A stretch of DNA of 64,000 nt from JAMXLO01 sp963850535 (GCA_963850535.1 CAWKMC010000006.1:100389-164388), one strand, 5' to 3'; shown: positions 55,704 to 64,000, counted from the first letter of the stretch. Translations and numbers: made by a program. Notes: generated from the letters alone by a model not told the origin.

Positions 55704-55738
55704 AACGATCCCCGCCCTGTGCACAGCGGGGATCGTTT
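55704..55738. terminator. Bidirectional hairpin terminator between lysR and clpB
   Basis: AACGATCCCCGC and GCGGGGATCGTT form a perfect 12-base stem around a ten-base loop (55716-55725). The stem stands between two convergent genes, 9 bases after the LysR stop and 8 bases before the clpB stop, and is followed by T-rich bases on one side (TTT). Placement and stability make it a convincing terminator for both. Confidence 0.8.
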
Positions 55739-55745
55739 CGGGTGA

Positions 55746-58325
55746 TTACGCCGCTTCGGCCAACTGACCGTTGATCGTCAGGCCCTGCGATCCGGCCGAG
55801 ACATGCACGGTGTCGCCTTCCTTGATCACACCCTCCAGGATCAACGAGGCCAGCGGGTTCTGCAGGTTGCGCTGGATCACCCGCTTCAGCGGCCGCGCGC
55901 CGTAGGTGCTGTCGTAGCCCTCGGTACCTAGCCACTCGAGCGCGCTGCGATCCAGGTCCAGGCCAACCTTTCGCTCGGTCAGCAGCTTGCGCAGGTGCTC
56001 CACCTGGATCTGCACGATCGCAGCCATATCGCTGCGCTGCAGACGACGGAACAGAATGATCTCATCCAGCCGGTTCAGGAACTCAGGCCGGAAGTGCGCT
56101 TGGACCATGCGCATCACCTGGCCCTGCACCATCGCCGCCGGCTCAGCCTCGGGCTGCGCGGCCAGGATTTCGCTGCCCAAGTTCGAGGTCAGCACTATGA
56201 TGGTGTTCTTGAAGTCCACGGTGCGCCCCTGGCCGTCGGTCAGGCGACCGTCGTCCAAAACCTGCAGGAGCACGTTGAACACGTCCTCATGCGCTTTCTC
56301 GACCTCGTCGAACAGGATCACCTGATACGGCCGACGACGCACCGCCTCGGTCAGCACACCGCCTTCGTCGTAGCCGATATAGCCGGGTGGTGCGCCGATC
56401 AGACGGGAGACAGCATGGCGCTCCATGAACTCGCTCATATCGATGCGAACCATGGCGCGCTCGTCGTCGAACAGGAACTCGGCGAGCGCCTTGCACGTCT
56501 CGGTCTTGCCGACGCCGGTCGGGCCAAGGAACAGGAAGCTGCCGATCGGACGGTTCGGGTCCTGCAGCCCCGCACGCGCGCGGCGCACCGCATTCGCCAC
56601 CGCCTTTAGTGCCTCTTCCTGGCCGACGACACGCTTGCGCAGGCCTTCTTCCATGTGCAGCAGCTTGTCGCGCTCGCCTTCCATCATCTTGTCGACAGGG
56701 ATGCCGGTCCAGCGCGACACCACCGAGGCGATCTGGCTCTCCGTCACTGCCTCGTTGACCAGCTTGCCGTCGGAGGCGGCCGCCATCTTCTTCTCGATGT
56801 CGGGGATCACGCCGTACATCAGCTCGGATGCCCGCGCCCAGTTGCCCTGGCGCTGAGCGATCTCGACCTCGTTGCGCGCCTGATCCAGCCGCTCCTTCAG
56901 CTTCTGGGTCTCCTGCACCTGCTCCTTCTCGGACTGCCAGGCGGCAGTCAGCGCATTCGACTTATCCTCGAGCTCGGCCAGCTCCTTCTCCAGCTTGACG
57001 AGCCGATCACGCGACGCGGCGTCATTCTCCTTCTTCAGCGCCTCACGCTCGATCTTGAGCTGGATCACCCGACGGTCGAGCTCGTCGAGCTCCTCGGGCT
57101 TCGAGTCCACCTGCATGCGCAGGCGGCTTGCTGCCTCATCGACCAGGTCAATTGCCTTGTCCGGCAGGAACCGGTCGGTGATGTAGCGATTGGACAGAGT
57201 AGCCGATGCGACCAACGCGCCGTCGGTGATGCGCACGCCGTGGTGCAGCTCGTACTTCTCCTTGATACCGCGCAGGATCGAGATCGTGTCCTCGACCGAG
57301 GGCTCGCCCACAAAGACCGGCTGGAACCGCCGCGCCAGAGCTGCGTCCTTCTCGATGTGCTTGCGATATTCGTCCAGCGTGGTGGCGCCGATGCAGTGCA
57401 GGGTGCCGCGCGCCAGTTCGGGTTTGATCAGATTGGCCGCATCCATCGAGCCTTCCGCCCGACCCGCACCCATCAGGTTATGCAGCTCGTCGATGAAAAG
57501 TACCACCTGACCTTCAGCCGACTCGATCTCCTTCAGTACTGCCTTCAGGCGTTCCTCGAACTCGCCACGATACTTCGAACCGGCCACCATCGCGCCAAGG
57601 TCAAGCGACAGCAGCTGTTTGCCCTTCAATGCCTCCGGCACATCGCCGTTGACTATGCGCAGTGCAAGGCCCTCAACGATAGCGGTCTTGCCTACGCCGG
57701 GCTCGCCGATCAGCACTGGATTGTTCTTCGTCCGCCGTGCCAGCACCTGGATGGTACGGCGGATCTCTTCGTCGCGCCCGATCACCGGATCGAGCTTGCC
57801 GTCACGCGCCAGCGCCGTCATGTCGCGCGCATACTTCTTCAACGCGTCGAAGGTGGATTCCGCGTTCGGGCTGGTGACCTTGCGGCCCTTCCGGATCTCA
57901 CTGACCGCCTTTTCCAGGGCCTGAGGGTTGGCGCCAGCGCTGCGCAAGGCGCGCGCGGCGGGGATGTCGGATGCGGCGAGTGCAACCAGCAGACGGTCCT
58001 GCGCGACGTATTCGTCACCGGCCTTGGTTGCGGCCTGTTGCGCCGCGTCGAGCACTCGCACCAGATCGGGGGTGATCTGCGGCTGCCCGGCACCGGAGCC
58101 TTGCACCTTCGGCAGGCGCACCAGTTCCGCTTCGATCCCGGCGAGAGCCGCTTTCGGATCGCCGCCCGCGGTGCGGATCAGGCCGGCTGCGGCGCCTTCC
58201 TCGTCGTCCAGCAATGCCTTCAGCAGGTGCTGCGGCGTGATCTGCTGGTGGAATTCGCGAATGGCGATGGTCTGGGCAGCTTGCAGAAATCCGCGCGCCC
58301 TCTCGGTGAATTTCTCAATGTCCAT
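55746..58325 (-). CDS. clpB: ATP-dependent chaperone ClpB
   Basis: The heat-shock disaggregase that works with DnaK, 859 residues, intact. It has the double N domain (MDIEKFTERARGFLQAAQ), NBD1 with Walker A LIGEPGVGKTAIVEGLA, the long coiled-coil M domain (KLEKELAELEDKSNALTAAW), and NBD2 with Walker A LFLGPTGVGKTETCKALAEF and RLIGAPPGYIGYDEGG. Its promoter lies in the 119 bases shared with the divergent MOSC gene; I could not assign a sure heat-shock promoter there. Confidence 0.97.
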   Translation of the reverse strand: MDIEKFTERARGFLQAAQTIAIREFHQQITPQHLLKALLDDEEGAAAGLIRTAGGDPKAALAGIEAELVRLPKVQGSGAGQPQITPDLVRVLDAAQQAATKAGDEYVAQDRLLVALAASDIPAARALRSAGANPQALEKAVSEIRKGRKVTSPNAESTFDALKKYARDMTALARDGKLDPVIGRDEEIRRTIQVLARRTKNNPVLIGEPGVGKTAIVEGLALRIVNGDVPEALKGKQLLSLDLGAMVAGSKYRGEFEERLKAVLKEIESAEGQVVLFIDELHNLMGAGRAEGSMDAANLIKPELARGTLHCIGATTLDEYRKHIEKDAALARRFQPVFVGEPSVEDTISILRGIKEKYELHHGVRITDGALVASATLSNRYITDRFLPDKAIDLVDEAASRLRMQVDSKPEELDELDRRVIQLKIEREALKKENDAASRDRLVKLEKELAELEDKSNALTAAWQSEKEQVQETQKLKERLDQARNEVEIAQRQGNWARASELMYGVIPDIEKKMAAASDGKLVNEAVTESQIASVVSRWTGIPVDKMMEGERDKLLHMEEGLRKRVVGQEEALKAVANAVRRARAGLQDPNRPIGSFLFLGPTGVGKTETCKALAEFLFDDERAMVRIDMSEFMERHAVSRLIGAPPGYIGYDEGGVLTEAVRRRPYQVILFDEVEKAHEDVFNVLLQVLDDGRLTDGQGRTVDFKNTIIVLTSNLGSEILAAQPEAEPAAMVQGQVMRMVQAHFRPEFLNRLDEIILFRRLQRSDMAAIVQIQVEHLRKLLTERKVGLDLDRSALEWLGTEGYDSTYGARPLKRVIQRNLQNPLASLILEGVIKEGDTVHVSAGSQGLTINGQLAEAA

Positions 58326-58444
58326 GCTTTGTCCCTCTTACGCAGGCGACGGTCTCTATCTCCATCCCTCATCAGGCAACGGAAATGTGAACCTTTGGCA
58401 AGAGAATTGGGTCCAGGCAGACTGCGGCACAAGGGGGATCGCCG

Positions 58445-59203
58445 ATGCGCATCGAATACCTGTATCGCTACCCGGTAAAGGGTCTGACCGCTGAGGCGCT
58501 CGAGGTGGCGGAGGTGGAGGCGGGCGGTTGCATTCCCTGGGACCGCGCCTTCGCCCTGGCCCAGGGCGATGCCTTGTTCGATCCGGACCAGCCGCAATGG
58601 CTGCAAAAGGCCAACTTCATGTGCCAGATGAAGAACGCTCGCATCGCCGGGCTGTTCTCGTTCTTCGAGCCGCGTACCGGCATGCTGGCGATCCGCGCCC
58701 CGGATGGGTCCGCCGTGGTGGAGAACGCGCTGAGCGAGGCAGGACGTGAGCGGATCGGAGCCTTCCTAACCGCCTTCCTTGGCGATGAGGCGCGAGGACA
58801 GCCGCGGTTCCATCATGTCTCGGGCCACAGCTTTTGCGACCAGCGCCACAAGGTGGTCAGCCTGATCAACCTGGCCAGCCTGCGCGAATATGAGGCGAAG
58901 GTTGGCGTGCGGCGCCATCGCCGCCGGTTCCGTTCCAACATCTGGTTCAGCGGCGCACCGGCCTGGAGCGAGCGCTCCTGGGTGGGTCAACAGCTGCAGG
59001 TCGGCGGTGCCGTGTTGCGGGTGACCCGGCCGATTACCCGCTGCCCCGCCACGGAGGTGAACCCCGAGACAGCGGAACGGGATGCCAAGCCGCTGGACGA
59101 GCTCCGCCAGCTGTACGGCCATGTCGAACTCGGCGTGCATGCTCAGGTGGTCGAGGGCGGCCGGTTTGCCGTGGGCGACGCGATCGAGCTCCTACCGGAA
59201 TGA
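58445..59203 (+). CDS. MOSC domain-containing protein
   Basis: A 252-residue protein with an N-terminal beta-barrel domain (IEYLYRYPVKGLTAEALEV) and a C-terminal MOSC domain (RRFRSNIWFSGAPAWSER, VLRVTRPITRCPATEVNPET). The conserved Cys in ITRCPAT is the expected sulfur-carrying or molybdenum-cofactor-binding residue. It resembles YcbX/YiiM-type proteins that reduce N-hydroxylated compounds with a molybdenum cofactor. Single gene, divergent from clpB. Confidence 0.9.
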   Translation: MRIEYLYRYPVKGLTAEALEVAEVEAGGCIPWDRAFALAQGDALFDPDQPQWLQKANFMCQMKNARIAGLFSFFEPRTGMLAIRAPDGSAVVENALSEAGRERIGAFLTAFLGDEARGQPRFHHVSGHSFCDQRHKVVSLINLASLREYEAKVGVRRHRRRFRSNIWFSGAPAWSERSWVGQQLQVGGAVLRVTRPITRCPATEVNPETAERDAKPLDELRQLYGHVELGVHAQVVEGGRFAVGDAIELLPE

Positions 59204-59343
59204 CGGAACCGCGGCCCGCGATGATACTTGCCGCTTCGGAGACGCCTCTAGCGCACTAGGAGCGCTGTCAGGCTGTTCAGGCTCGCACCGCAGGCTTTGG
59301 CCTCGTTGCGAAGCACTGGAACGGCTCTGATGCCCACAGGGGC

Positions 59344-59659
59344 TCAGGCAACAGGCAGATGCAACCAGGTCGCGATTGAAGGCACGCCGGCGTTGTTCAC
59401 CAGAAACAGCATGTACCATCCGGGCGGTGCCAGGTTTCCGTTAACGGGTATTGTCGCATGAAGTTCCGTAGGAGCGCGCGCATCTATTGGCAAGTCGAGC
59501 AATCTCTGACCGTTGTCGAAGGAGTGGGTCGTAACGCCATTACGAACCAGGCTGATCCATTTGATGTCATTTGCCTGCGCTGTCTGGATCGGAATAGTTT
59601 TGAGCAACCGCAGCCGGCGCTGCTGCCAGCATCGCGATGGTCAGGACGATGTGTCTCAT
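59344..59659 (-). pseudogene. Signal peptide joined to a galactose oxidase-like C-terminal (DUF1929) domain
   Basis: A signal peptide (HIVLTIAMLAAAPAAVAQ) leads, after an extra A near 59606, straight into the last domain of galactose oxidase/glyoxal oxidase proteins: DIKWISLVRNGVTTHSFDNG, LHATIPVNGNLAPPGWYMLF and NAGVPSIATWLHLPVA. The Kelch propeller and copper ligands that normally precede this domain are absent. The product would be a 104-residue exported Ig-like domain. It is either an internal-deletion remnant or an unusual domain-only protein. Confidence 0.65.
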
Positions 59660-59995
59660 GAGTTGGTCTCTCTCTCGCAGGCTCTCGGCGATAAACGGGC
59701 GGAACACTGACAGTGACGCATAACGCATGCGTGACCCACGCACATTCCATTGAGGGCTGATAGATCGAGTAGGAACCGGAGGCGGGCCTTGGCACATCCT
59801 CTCCGAAAAACTTGATGGACGCCGATCGACAGTAAGAAACGCTTCGGAAAAGATCGGAGGAGAACGATAAGCTGGTATCCCCGCCCCACCCGAGCCGTAG
59901 CCATCTTCTGCAGCATTGCAGCATACGATTTTCAACATTGATCCCTGCTGTGCCAGGCCTGCCTGCCCCTCGGATCGCAACGGATTGTCCCCAGC
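59660..59995. other. Intergenic region without a supported gene
   Basis: About 330 bases between two gene remnants. Short frames exist on both strands without recognisable products. It contains the upstream region of the truncated hydrolase (plus) and of the DUF1929-domain gene (minus). No repeat or RNA signal recognised. Confidence 0.45.
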
Positions 59996-60535
59996 ATGGA
60001 TCTCTTCGAAAGCGCACAGCATTTCTGGATGTGGCAGATGCTCCTGCTCGTCGCCGTCATCCTGGCATTCCTGGTGGTAGTGAACTATGCAGCCGCCCGA
60101 ACGGCGGAATGGCAGAACCCTCCAAAGGGCTCCTTCATCGAAGTCGATGGCGTTCGGCTGCACTATAGCGATCGAGGCACCGGGCGGCCCATCGTCCTGA
60201 TCCACGGCAATCTCGTGACGGGGGACGATTACAACACAAGCGGCGTGGCCGAGCGGCTGCTTGGGACGTGCCGGGTCATCCTGTTTGACCGCCCGGGATA
60301 CGGCTACAGCGGACGGCCGCACTGGCGTCCATGGGGGCCGGTGGGCCAAGCCGAACTGCTACACAAGGCACTGAGAGAGTTCTGGATCGGCTATCCGACG
60401 CTCGGCTTGCGCGCTCTCGGCCTGCCAAAACTTGCGGTTTCGCTCGTTGATCATCGCCGACAAGCTCAGCATCTCTGTCATAAAAACCCGCCATCGGAAC
60501 CTGCAGCATCCAGCCGGTCAACCGATTATGGCTAG
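59996..60535 (+). pseudogene. Alpha/beta hydrolase, 3'-truncated
   Basis: The start is a membrane-anchored alpha/beta hydrolase: an N-terminal helix (MLLLVAVILAFLVVVNYAAA), then KGSFIEVDGVRLHYSDRGTG, RPIVLIHGN, RVILFDRPGYGYSGRP and GQAELLHKALREF. Just before the nucleophile elbow (GHSWG-type) the similarity stops and about 55 unrelated residues follow. No catalytic Ser, Asp or His is encoded. The break at about 60390 lies 250 bases before an IS256-type element, so a rearrangement around the element is the simplest cause. Confidence 0.7.
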
Positions 60536-60641
60536 GCGCTGCAAGTCGCTGCCTGCCGTTTTGCCCTACGCGGTTCGCTGCAAGCCCTGCTCTGGATTCC
60601 CTGATCCGCCGCAAACTCTCTTTCAGGATCCTGCCCCATCG

Positions 60642-62033
60642 GGTGGTGTAGGAGTGGAACTCCGAGGCGGATTGGACCGCCGTGTCAGGCTGCGATGAGA
60701 GGCAGGCTGACGCTGAGATCATGGCTCAGCGGTGCGATGGTTTCCAGGCTCATGTAGCGAGCGCGCTGAACGGCCCATTCATCGTTCTGTTCAGTAGAAG
60801 TGCCCCGACGAGGCGGATAACGGCGGCTTCGTTTGGGAAGATGCCGACAACCTCGCTGCGGCGCTTGATCTCGCCATTGAGTCGTTCGAGTGGGTTGGTG
60901 CTGTGTATCTTGGTGCGGTGCTGTGCCGGGAAGCCCATGTAGGCCAGCACATCGGCTTCGGCATCGTCCATCAATCCAGCGAGCCGACTGATGCGCGGCC
61001 TGGCCTGATCAGCGACCTGTCGCCACTGCTTGCGGGCGGCTTCGGCATCGTCCTGGGCAAAGGCGGTGCCGATCCAGGCCGAGACAATACGCCGCTGCGT
61101 TTTCCCGGCATGTGCCAGGGCATTGCGCATGAAGTGCACGCGGCAGCGCTGCCAAGTGGCGCTGAGCACCTTGGTGATCGCCGCTTTCAGTCCCTCATGA
61201 GCATCGGAGATCACCAGCTTGACGCCGCGCAGGCCACGCCGTGTGAGCGAGCGCAGGAACTCGGTCCAGAACGGCTCAGCTTCGCTGTTGCCGATGGTCA
61301 TGCCGAGCACTTCGCGCCGACCGTCGGTGTTGACCGCCATGGCGACAATCACCGCCACCGAGACGATATGATGATCGCGCCGGGCTTTGACGTAGGTCGC
61401 ATCCAGCCACAGATACGGCCATTCGCCTTCGATCGGTCGGCGCAGGAAGGTCTGCACCCGTTCATCGATCTCGGCACAGAGACGTGACACCTGGCTCTTG
61501 CTGATCCCGTCCATGCCCATCGCCTTCACCAGTTCGTCCACTGAACGGGTTGAGATGCCTTGGACGTAGGACTCCTGGATCACCGCCGTCAGCGCCTTCT
61601 CCGCCATTCGACGTGGCTCGAGAAAGCCCGGAAAATAGCTGCCCTTGCGGAGCTTTGGGATGCGCAACTCCACCGTGCCAACACGCGTGTGCCAGTCGCG
61701 ATCGCGGTAGCCATTGCGCAGGTTGGTGCGGTTCTCGCTGCGCTCGCCGTGGCCGGCGCCGCACGCCGTCTCCGCCTCCAACTCCATCAGCCGCTGCGCG
61801 GCAAAGCCGATCATTTCGCGCAGCAGCGTGGCATCGGAGCCCTTCTCCAGCAGTTCGCGAAGGGCGATCATGTCGTCGGTCATCGTGGTGGCCTCCAAGG
61901 TCAGAGTTGCGTTCGCAATCCAACCCTACCCAGGAGCACCGCGATGGCTACCGCTGTGGATTAAGTGGCCTGCCTACGCCAGACTCTCAGCGGCCGCGCA
62001 GGCAAGCCACTTACCCACAGCTCCTACACCACC
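60642..62033 (-). mobile_element. IS256-family insertion sequence
   Basis: An element of about 1.39 kb carrying one full transposase gene. The ends are inverted copies of GGTGGTGTAGGAG (60642-60654 on the plus strand; its complement CTCCTACACCACC at 62021-62033). The eight bases on the two outer sides (CCCCATCG and ACCAGGGA) differ, so no target-site duplication is visible. This suggests recombination between copies or later deletion at one side. Exact ends are taken from the repeat match. Confidence 0.75.
60750..61898 (-). CDS. IS256 family (Mutator type) transposase
   Basis: A 382-residue, apparently intact transposase. The DDE residues are visible: first Asp in YLWLDATYVKARRDHHI, second Asp in VKLVISDAHEGLKAAI, and Glu in STNPLERLNGEIKRRSEV. 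Other typical parts are RIPKLRKGSYFPGFLEPRRM and GISKSQVSRLCAEIDERV. The DNA-binding N-terminus is present. With both inverted repeats kept, the element could still be active. Confidence 0.95.
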   Translation of the reverse strand: MEATTMTDDMIALRELLEKGSDATLLREMIGFAAQRLMELEAETACGAGHGERSENRTNLRNGYRDRDWHTRVGTVELRIPKLRKGSYFPGFLEPRRMAEKALTAVIQESYVQGISTRSVDELVKAMGMDGISKSQVSRLCAEIDERVQTFLRRPIEGEWPYLWLDATYVKARRDHHIVSVAVIVAMAVNTDGRREVLGMTIGNSEAEPFWTEFLRSLTRRGLRGVKLVISDAHEGLKAAITKVLSATWQRCRVHFMRNALAHAGKTQRRIVSAWIGTAFAQDDAEAARKQWRQVADQARPRISRLAGLMDDAEADVLAYMGFPAQHRTKIHSTNPLERLNGEIKRRSEVVGIFPNEAAVIRLVGALLLNRTMNGPFSALAT

Positions 62034-62424
62034 ACCAGGGACACGACCACTTTCCCTGTTTCTGTGCGTAGGGAATCGGCTGCTGAACTATTGGAAAAAG
62101 CGGCCTCTTTGCAGTGAAAGTCTGCCAGACAGGACGCGAATTCGAACAAATTCCCTGATATTTGCCTGATAGACAGGGAAAAGGGAGACGGGTTCGCAGC
62201 TGACTGCATCCTCAGCCACGAAATTCGCCAATGTTATCAATAATTGCGGCATACCCGTTAGCTGTATTTGAACTCGGTTCGGGTTGGTATCCCCGAAACC
62301 ACGAGGCAAGATCCCGCTCTTACGGGATCGTAGTCACGGCATCAGCGCCGCCGCTGTCGGTCGCAAGCCGCCGCTCGTCGGTCCGAGCCTACCGTCTGCT
62401 GCCTAATGGAAAAGGACGTTCGGC
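62034..62424. other. Intergenic region right of the IS element
   Basis: About 390 bases between the IS end and the Uma2 gene. It contains several short repeats of the type TTCCCTGATA-TTTGCCTGATA-GACAGGGAA, which resemble degenerate intergenic repeat sequence common in alphaproteobacteria. No reading frame is convincing and no RNA is recognised. Confidence 0.45.
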
Positions 62425-62984
62425 CTATGCTGGGCTGTAGATTTCTTCCACCGTGATGACGATCCCGGGGGGGCCATCGTGATCGGTCCGTTCACGATGA
62501 TTCGTGTGTCGATGCCGCCGTCGGTACGCCGGTGATGGGTAACGGTTCGGCGCATCGGATGCACGATCAGGTAGTGGGTGACGGATGGCACGCCGAAATA
62601 GTCAGCCAGCTTGCCGCCAGTATCTGTCGATGCCGTACCGGGTGATAGGACTTCGACGATGATCACCGGGTTCGGCGCTGCGATCGCGTCGTCAGCCATT
62701 GGCTCGCCACAGTTTACCAGGGCATCCGGTTCGTAGTCGCTGTCGCCGGTTTCCACTGTGGCGCCATCGGGCAATGCCTGGCAAAATACACCGGCATCCG
62801 CGACCGCGCGCTTCAGGGCGCTGTAGACGGCTCCCTTGACCCGCAGGTGCGCGCCACGCTCGGGGGCCATGGCCACGATCAAGCCGTCCACGCGTTCGTA
62901 GCGGCCCTTCGTCTGGGCCTCGCACCACTGTCTGAACTCCTCGCGGGAGTAATATCTGTCCGCCCTAGGTTGAGCGACGTCCAT
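62425..62984 (-). CDS. Uma2 family (DUF820) endonuclease-like protein (frameshift near the end)
   Basis: A restriction-endonuclease-fold protein of about 186 residues. The start at 62984 has TTGGAGG and reads MDVAQPRADRYYSREEFRQW. The PD-(D/E)XK core is visible: DSDYEPDALVNCGE (Asp) and NPVIIVEVLSPGTASTDTGG (ExL-type, Glu then later Lys in GGKLADYFGVPSV). In a run of seven C near 62468 an extra C shifts the frame; removing it restores VITVEEIYSPA then stop. Members occur in many copies in some genomes; function is unclear. Confidence 0.82.
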
Positions 62985-63162
62985 CGAAAGCCTCCAACCG
63001 TCGCCAAAGGTATCATGGGTTGGCTTGCCGGGCCATTCGCTATCGATCGGGTACCTGTGCGGGCGTTCCTTGTGTGGGACCGGTATGTGCCAAAGAGCAA
63101 GTTCCGGTTGAACGGGGGCATTCTGGCTGACCAATTCACCCTTCACGCCTGACGCCTTGGTA

Positions 63163-63267
63163 TCAGGCGGCGAGCCGCGTCTCCCGGAAGCCCTCAAGCA
63201 CACGCCGAAATTGAGGCTCCGGCACCACGCAGAGGGTTCTATACGTGTCCAGGAAGGCCAGCCAGCT
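63163..63267 (-). pseudogene. C-terminal fragment of an unidentified gene
   Basis: An open frame ends at a TGA at 63163 and reads SSWLAFLDTYRTLCVVPEPQ followed by FRRVLEGFRETRLAA. The composition and clean stop look coding, and the ending resembles the C-terminus of a real protein. No start or upstream domain is present because the frame breaks at a hairpin repeat (63268). I do not recognise the family. Probable remnant left by a rearrangement. Confidence 0.4.
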
Positions 63268-63327
63268 AGAACTTCCTAACGAGCGCAGCGAGTTTAGAAG
63301 TTCTGCTGTCCCCGCGGATGCGGGGAC
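63268..63327. repeat. Paired hairpin repeats
   Basis: Two inverted repeats stand side by side. AGAACTTCCTAA (63268-63279) pairs with TTTAGAAGTTCT (63293-63304), 10 of 12, around CGAGCGCAGCGAG. GTCCCCGC (63308-63315) pairs perfectly with GCGGGGAC (63320-63327) around GGAT. They resemble dispersed REP-type elements and may also terminate the SDR gene, which ends at 63361 on the minus strand. Confidence 0.6.
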
Positions 63328-63360
63328 CCACGGCCTGCCGGATCATATGGCAATGCGCAC

Positions 63361-64000
63361 TTACTGCGCCGTCATGCCGCCATCGATCACCAGTTCCGAG
63401 CCGGTGACCCAGGACGATTTGTCGGACGCCAGGAACAGCACGCCATTGGCGATATCCAGGGCGGTGCCGAGCCGGCCCATCGGCGTGCGATCGAGCAGCG
63501 CCTGGCGCACTGCCGGATCGCTGAAGCGCTGCTCGGTCAGCGGCGTATCCGCGTAGCCTGGATGCACCGAATTGATGCGGATCTTTTCCCGCGCATATTG
63601 CAGCGCCGCCGACTTGGTGAAGATTGCGATGGCGCCCTTGGCGGCCGAATAGGCGGGCGAGGTGGGACTGCCGACAATGCCCATGACCGAGGACGTATTG
63701 ATGATCGACCCGCCACCGCCTTTGCGCATGGCGGGGATCGCCGTACGTGTGCCTAGGAAGACCCCTTTGGCATGCACACCCAGCTCGCGTTCCCAGATGT
63801 CCACCGTGATGTCCTCGACCTTGCCGGGAAACGAGACACCAGCATTGTTGAACAGAATATCCAACCGTCCATGCGCCGACATCACCGCGTCTACGACCTG
63901 CGCCCAGTTCTGTTCCGATGTCACGTCGAGGTGCATGTAACGCGCGTCATGGCCTCGGCGCGCAGGGTTGCCGCCGCACGCTCGCCCAGTTCGTCGCGGA
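63361..64000 (-). CDS. SDR family oxidoreductase, C-terminal part (5' end outside window, frameshifted)
   Basis: A short-chain dehydrogenase/reductase. The visible part covers residues from about strand 3 on: YMHLDVTSEQNWAQVVDAVM, the NNAG motif (ILFNNAGVSFPGKVE), the active site SIINTSSVMG with catalytic YSAAKGA (Tyr-x-x-x-Lys), PGYADTPLTEQ and the end GSELVIDGGMTAQ. The Rossmann start lies beyond the window. Upstream of about 63945 the frame changes (DARYMHLDV against ELGERAAATLRAEA), consistent with one missing G. Substrate unknown. Confidence 0.88.
   Translation of the reverse strand, partial: PRRTGRACGGNPARRGHDARYMHLDVTSEQNWAQVVDAVMSAHGRLDILFNNAGVSFPGKVEDITVDIWERELGVHAKGVFLGTRTAIPAMRKGGGGSIINTSSVMGIVGSPTSPAYSAAKGAIAIFTKSAALQYAREKIRINSVHPGYADTPLTEQRFSDPAVRQALLDRTPMGRLGTALDIANGVLFLASDKSSWVTGSELVIDGGMTAQ

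Noticed and set aside
58326..58444. Heat-shock (sigma-32) promoter for clpB
   Set aside because: CTTG-like boxes exist but no partner -10 with correct spacing was convincing.
56655..58478. 607-residue plus-strand open frame
   Set aside because: It is entirely antisense to the intact clpB gene; GC-rich codon bias on the minus strand keeps this frame open. No recognisable domain.
60634..62041. Target-site duplication for the IS256 element
   Set aside because: The eight flanking bases on each side do not match; shifting the ends by a base or two did not give a match either.
1..64000. CRISPR arrays, tRNA or rRNA genes
   Set aside because: No direct-repeat/spacer pattern and no tRNA T-loop or rRNA signature was found by eye on either strand.

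Overview
This is a GC-rich chromosomal window that looks alphaproteobacterial, most likely from the Acetobacterales (Acetobacteraceae-like). The inference rests on the flagellar block fliL-fliM-DUF6468-motE-cheY-cheZ, the small-type SRP RNA directly ahead of dnaX-ybaB-recR, the DUF4167 protein, the zinc-finger DinB, and the many orphan ABC substrate-binding proteins beside small catabolic clusters. No rRNA, tRNA or CRISPR array was seen.

Layout. 1-5.7 kb: end of a histidine kinase, then a catabolic group (TcuA-like flavoprotein, split ThDP decarboxylase, FAD monooxygenase, secreted lectin-fold protein). 6.1-9.4 kb: GH15 glycosidase and a sugar-type binding protein. 9.4-21.1 kb: polyamine genes speD-speE behind a minus-strand flagellar/chemotaxis operon (fliL, fliM, DUF6468, motE, cheY, cheZ, large AMIN/repeat protein), with the flgF-flgG-flgA-flgH operon diverging from it behind a consensus sigma-54 promoter. 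21.1-29.1 kb: outer-membrane-like protein, LivJ-type binding protein, a Gld-type ABC exporter operon (ATPase, permease, GldG, DUF4340, HupE-like) and a lactonase-like hydrolase. 29.3-36.9 kb: metabolic genes (DUF169, Asp/Glu racemase, amidohydrolase, P1 peptidase, GlcG-like, mmsA, MFS). 36.9-45.5 kb: housekeeping core (ogt, SRP RNA, dnaX, ybaB, recR, rpmB, prmC, DUF4167, dinB, ROK kinase). 45.6-55.7 kb: a small envelope-protein trio, binding protein, flavin oxidoreductase, M23 peptidase, diguanylate cyclase, a decayed PDC/EAL gene, tusA-like, HDAC-like and xseB genes, and two LysR regulators. 55.7-59.2 kb: clpB and a MOSC protein. 59.3-64 kb: an accessory strip with gene remnants, an IS256-family element, a Uma2 nuclease, hairpin repeats and a partial SDR gene.

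Two cautions. First, many genes are split by single-base indels, most of them one extra base in a short homopolymer, and joining the frames restores the expected family sequence. These look like residual sequencing errors more than decay, and they are densest at 23.6-26.8 kb. Second, a smaller set looks truly degraded: the PDC gene fused to an EAL tail (51.2-52.1 kb), a galactose-oxidase-type C-terminal domain behind a signal peptide (59.3 kb), a truncated alpha/beta hydrolase (60 kb) and a truncated DUF3618 protein (46.4 kb).

I found no convincing wholly new system. The most useful leads are a sigma-54 promoter whose predicted start falls on the flgF start codon, the CTG start of prmC overlapping the rpmB stop, the large AMIN/repeat protein in the flagellar operon, and the internal-deletion fusion genes.
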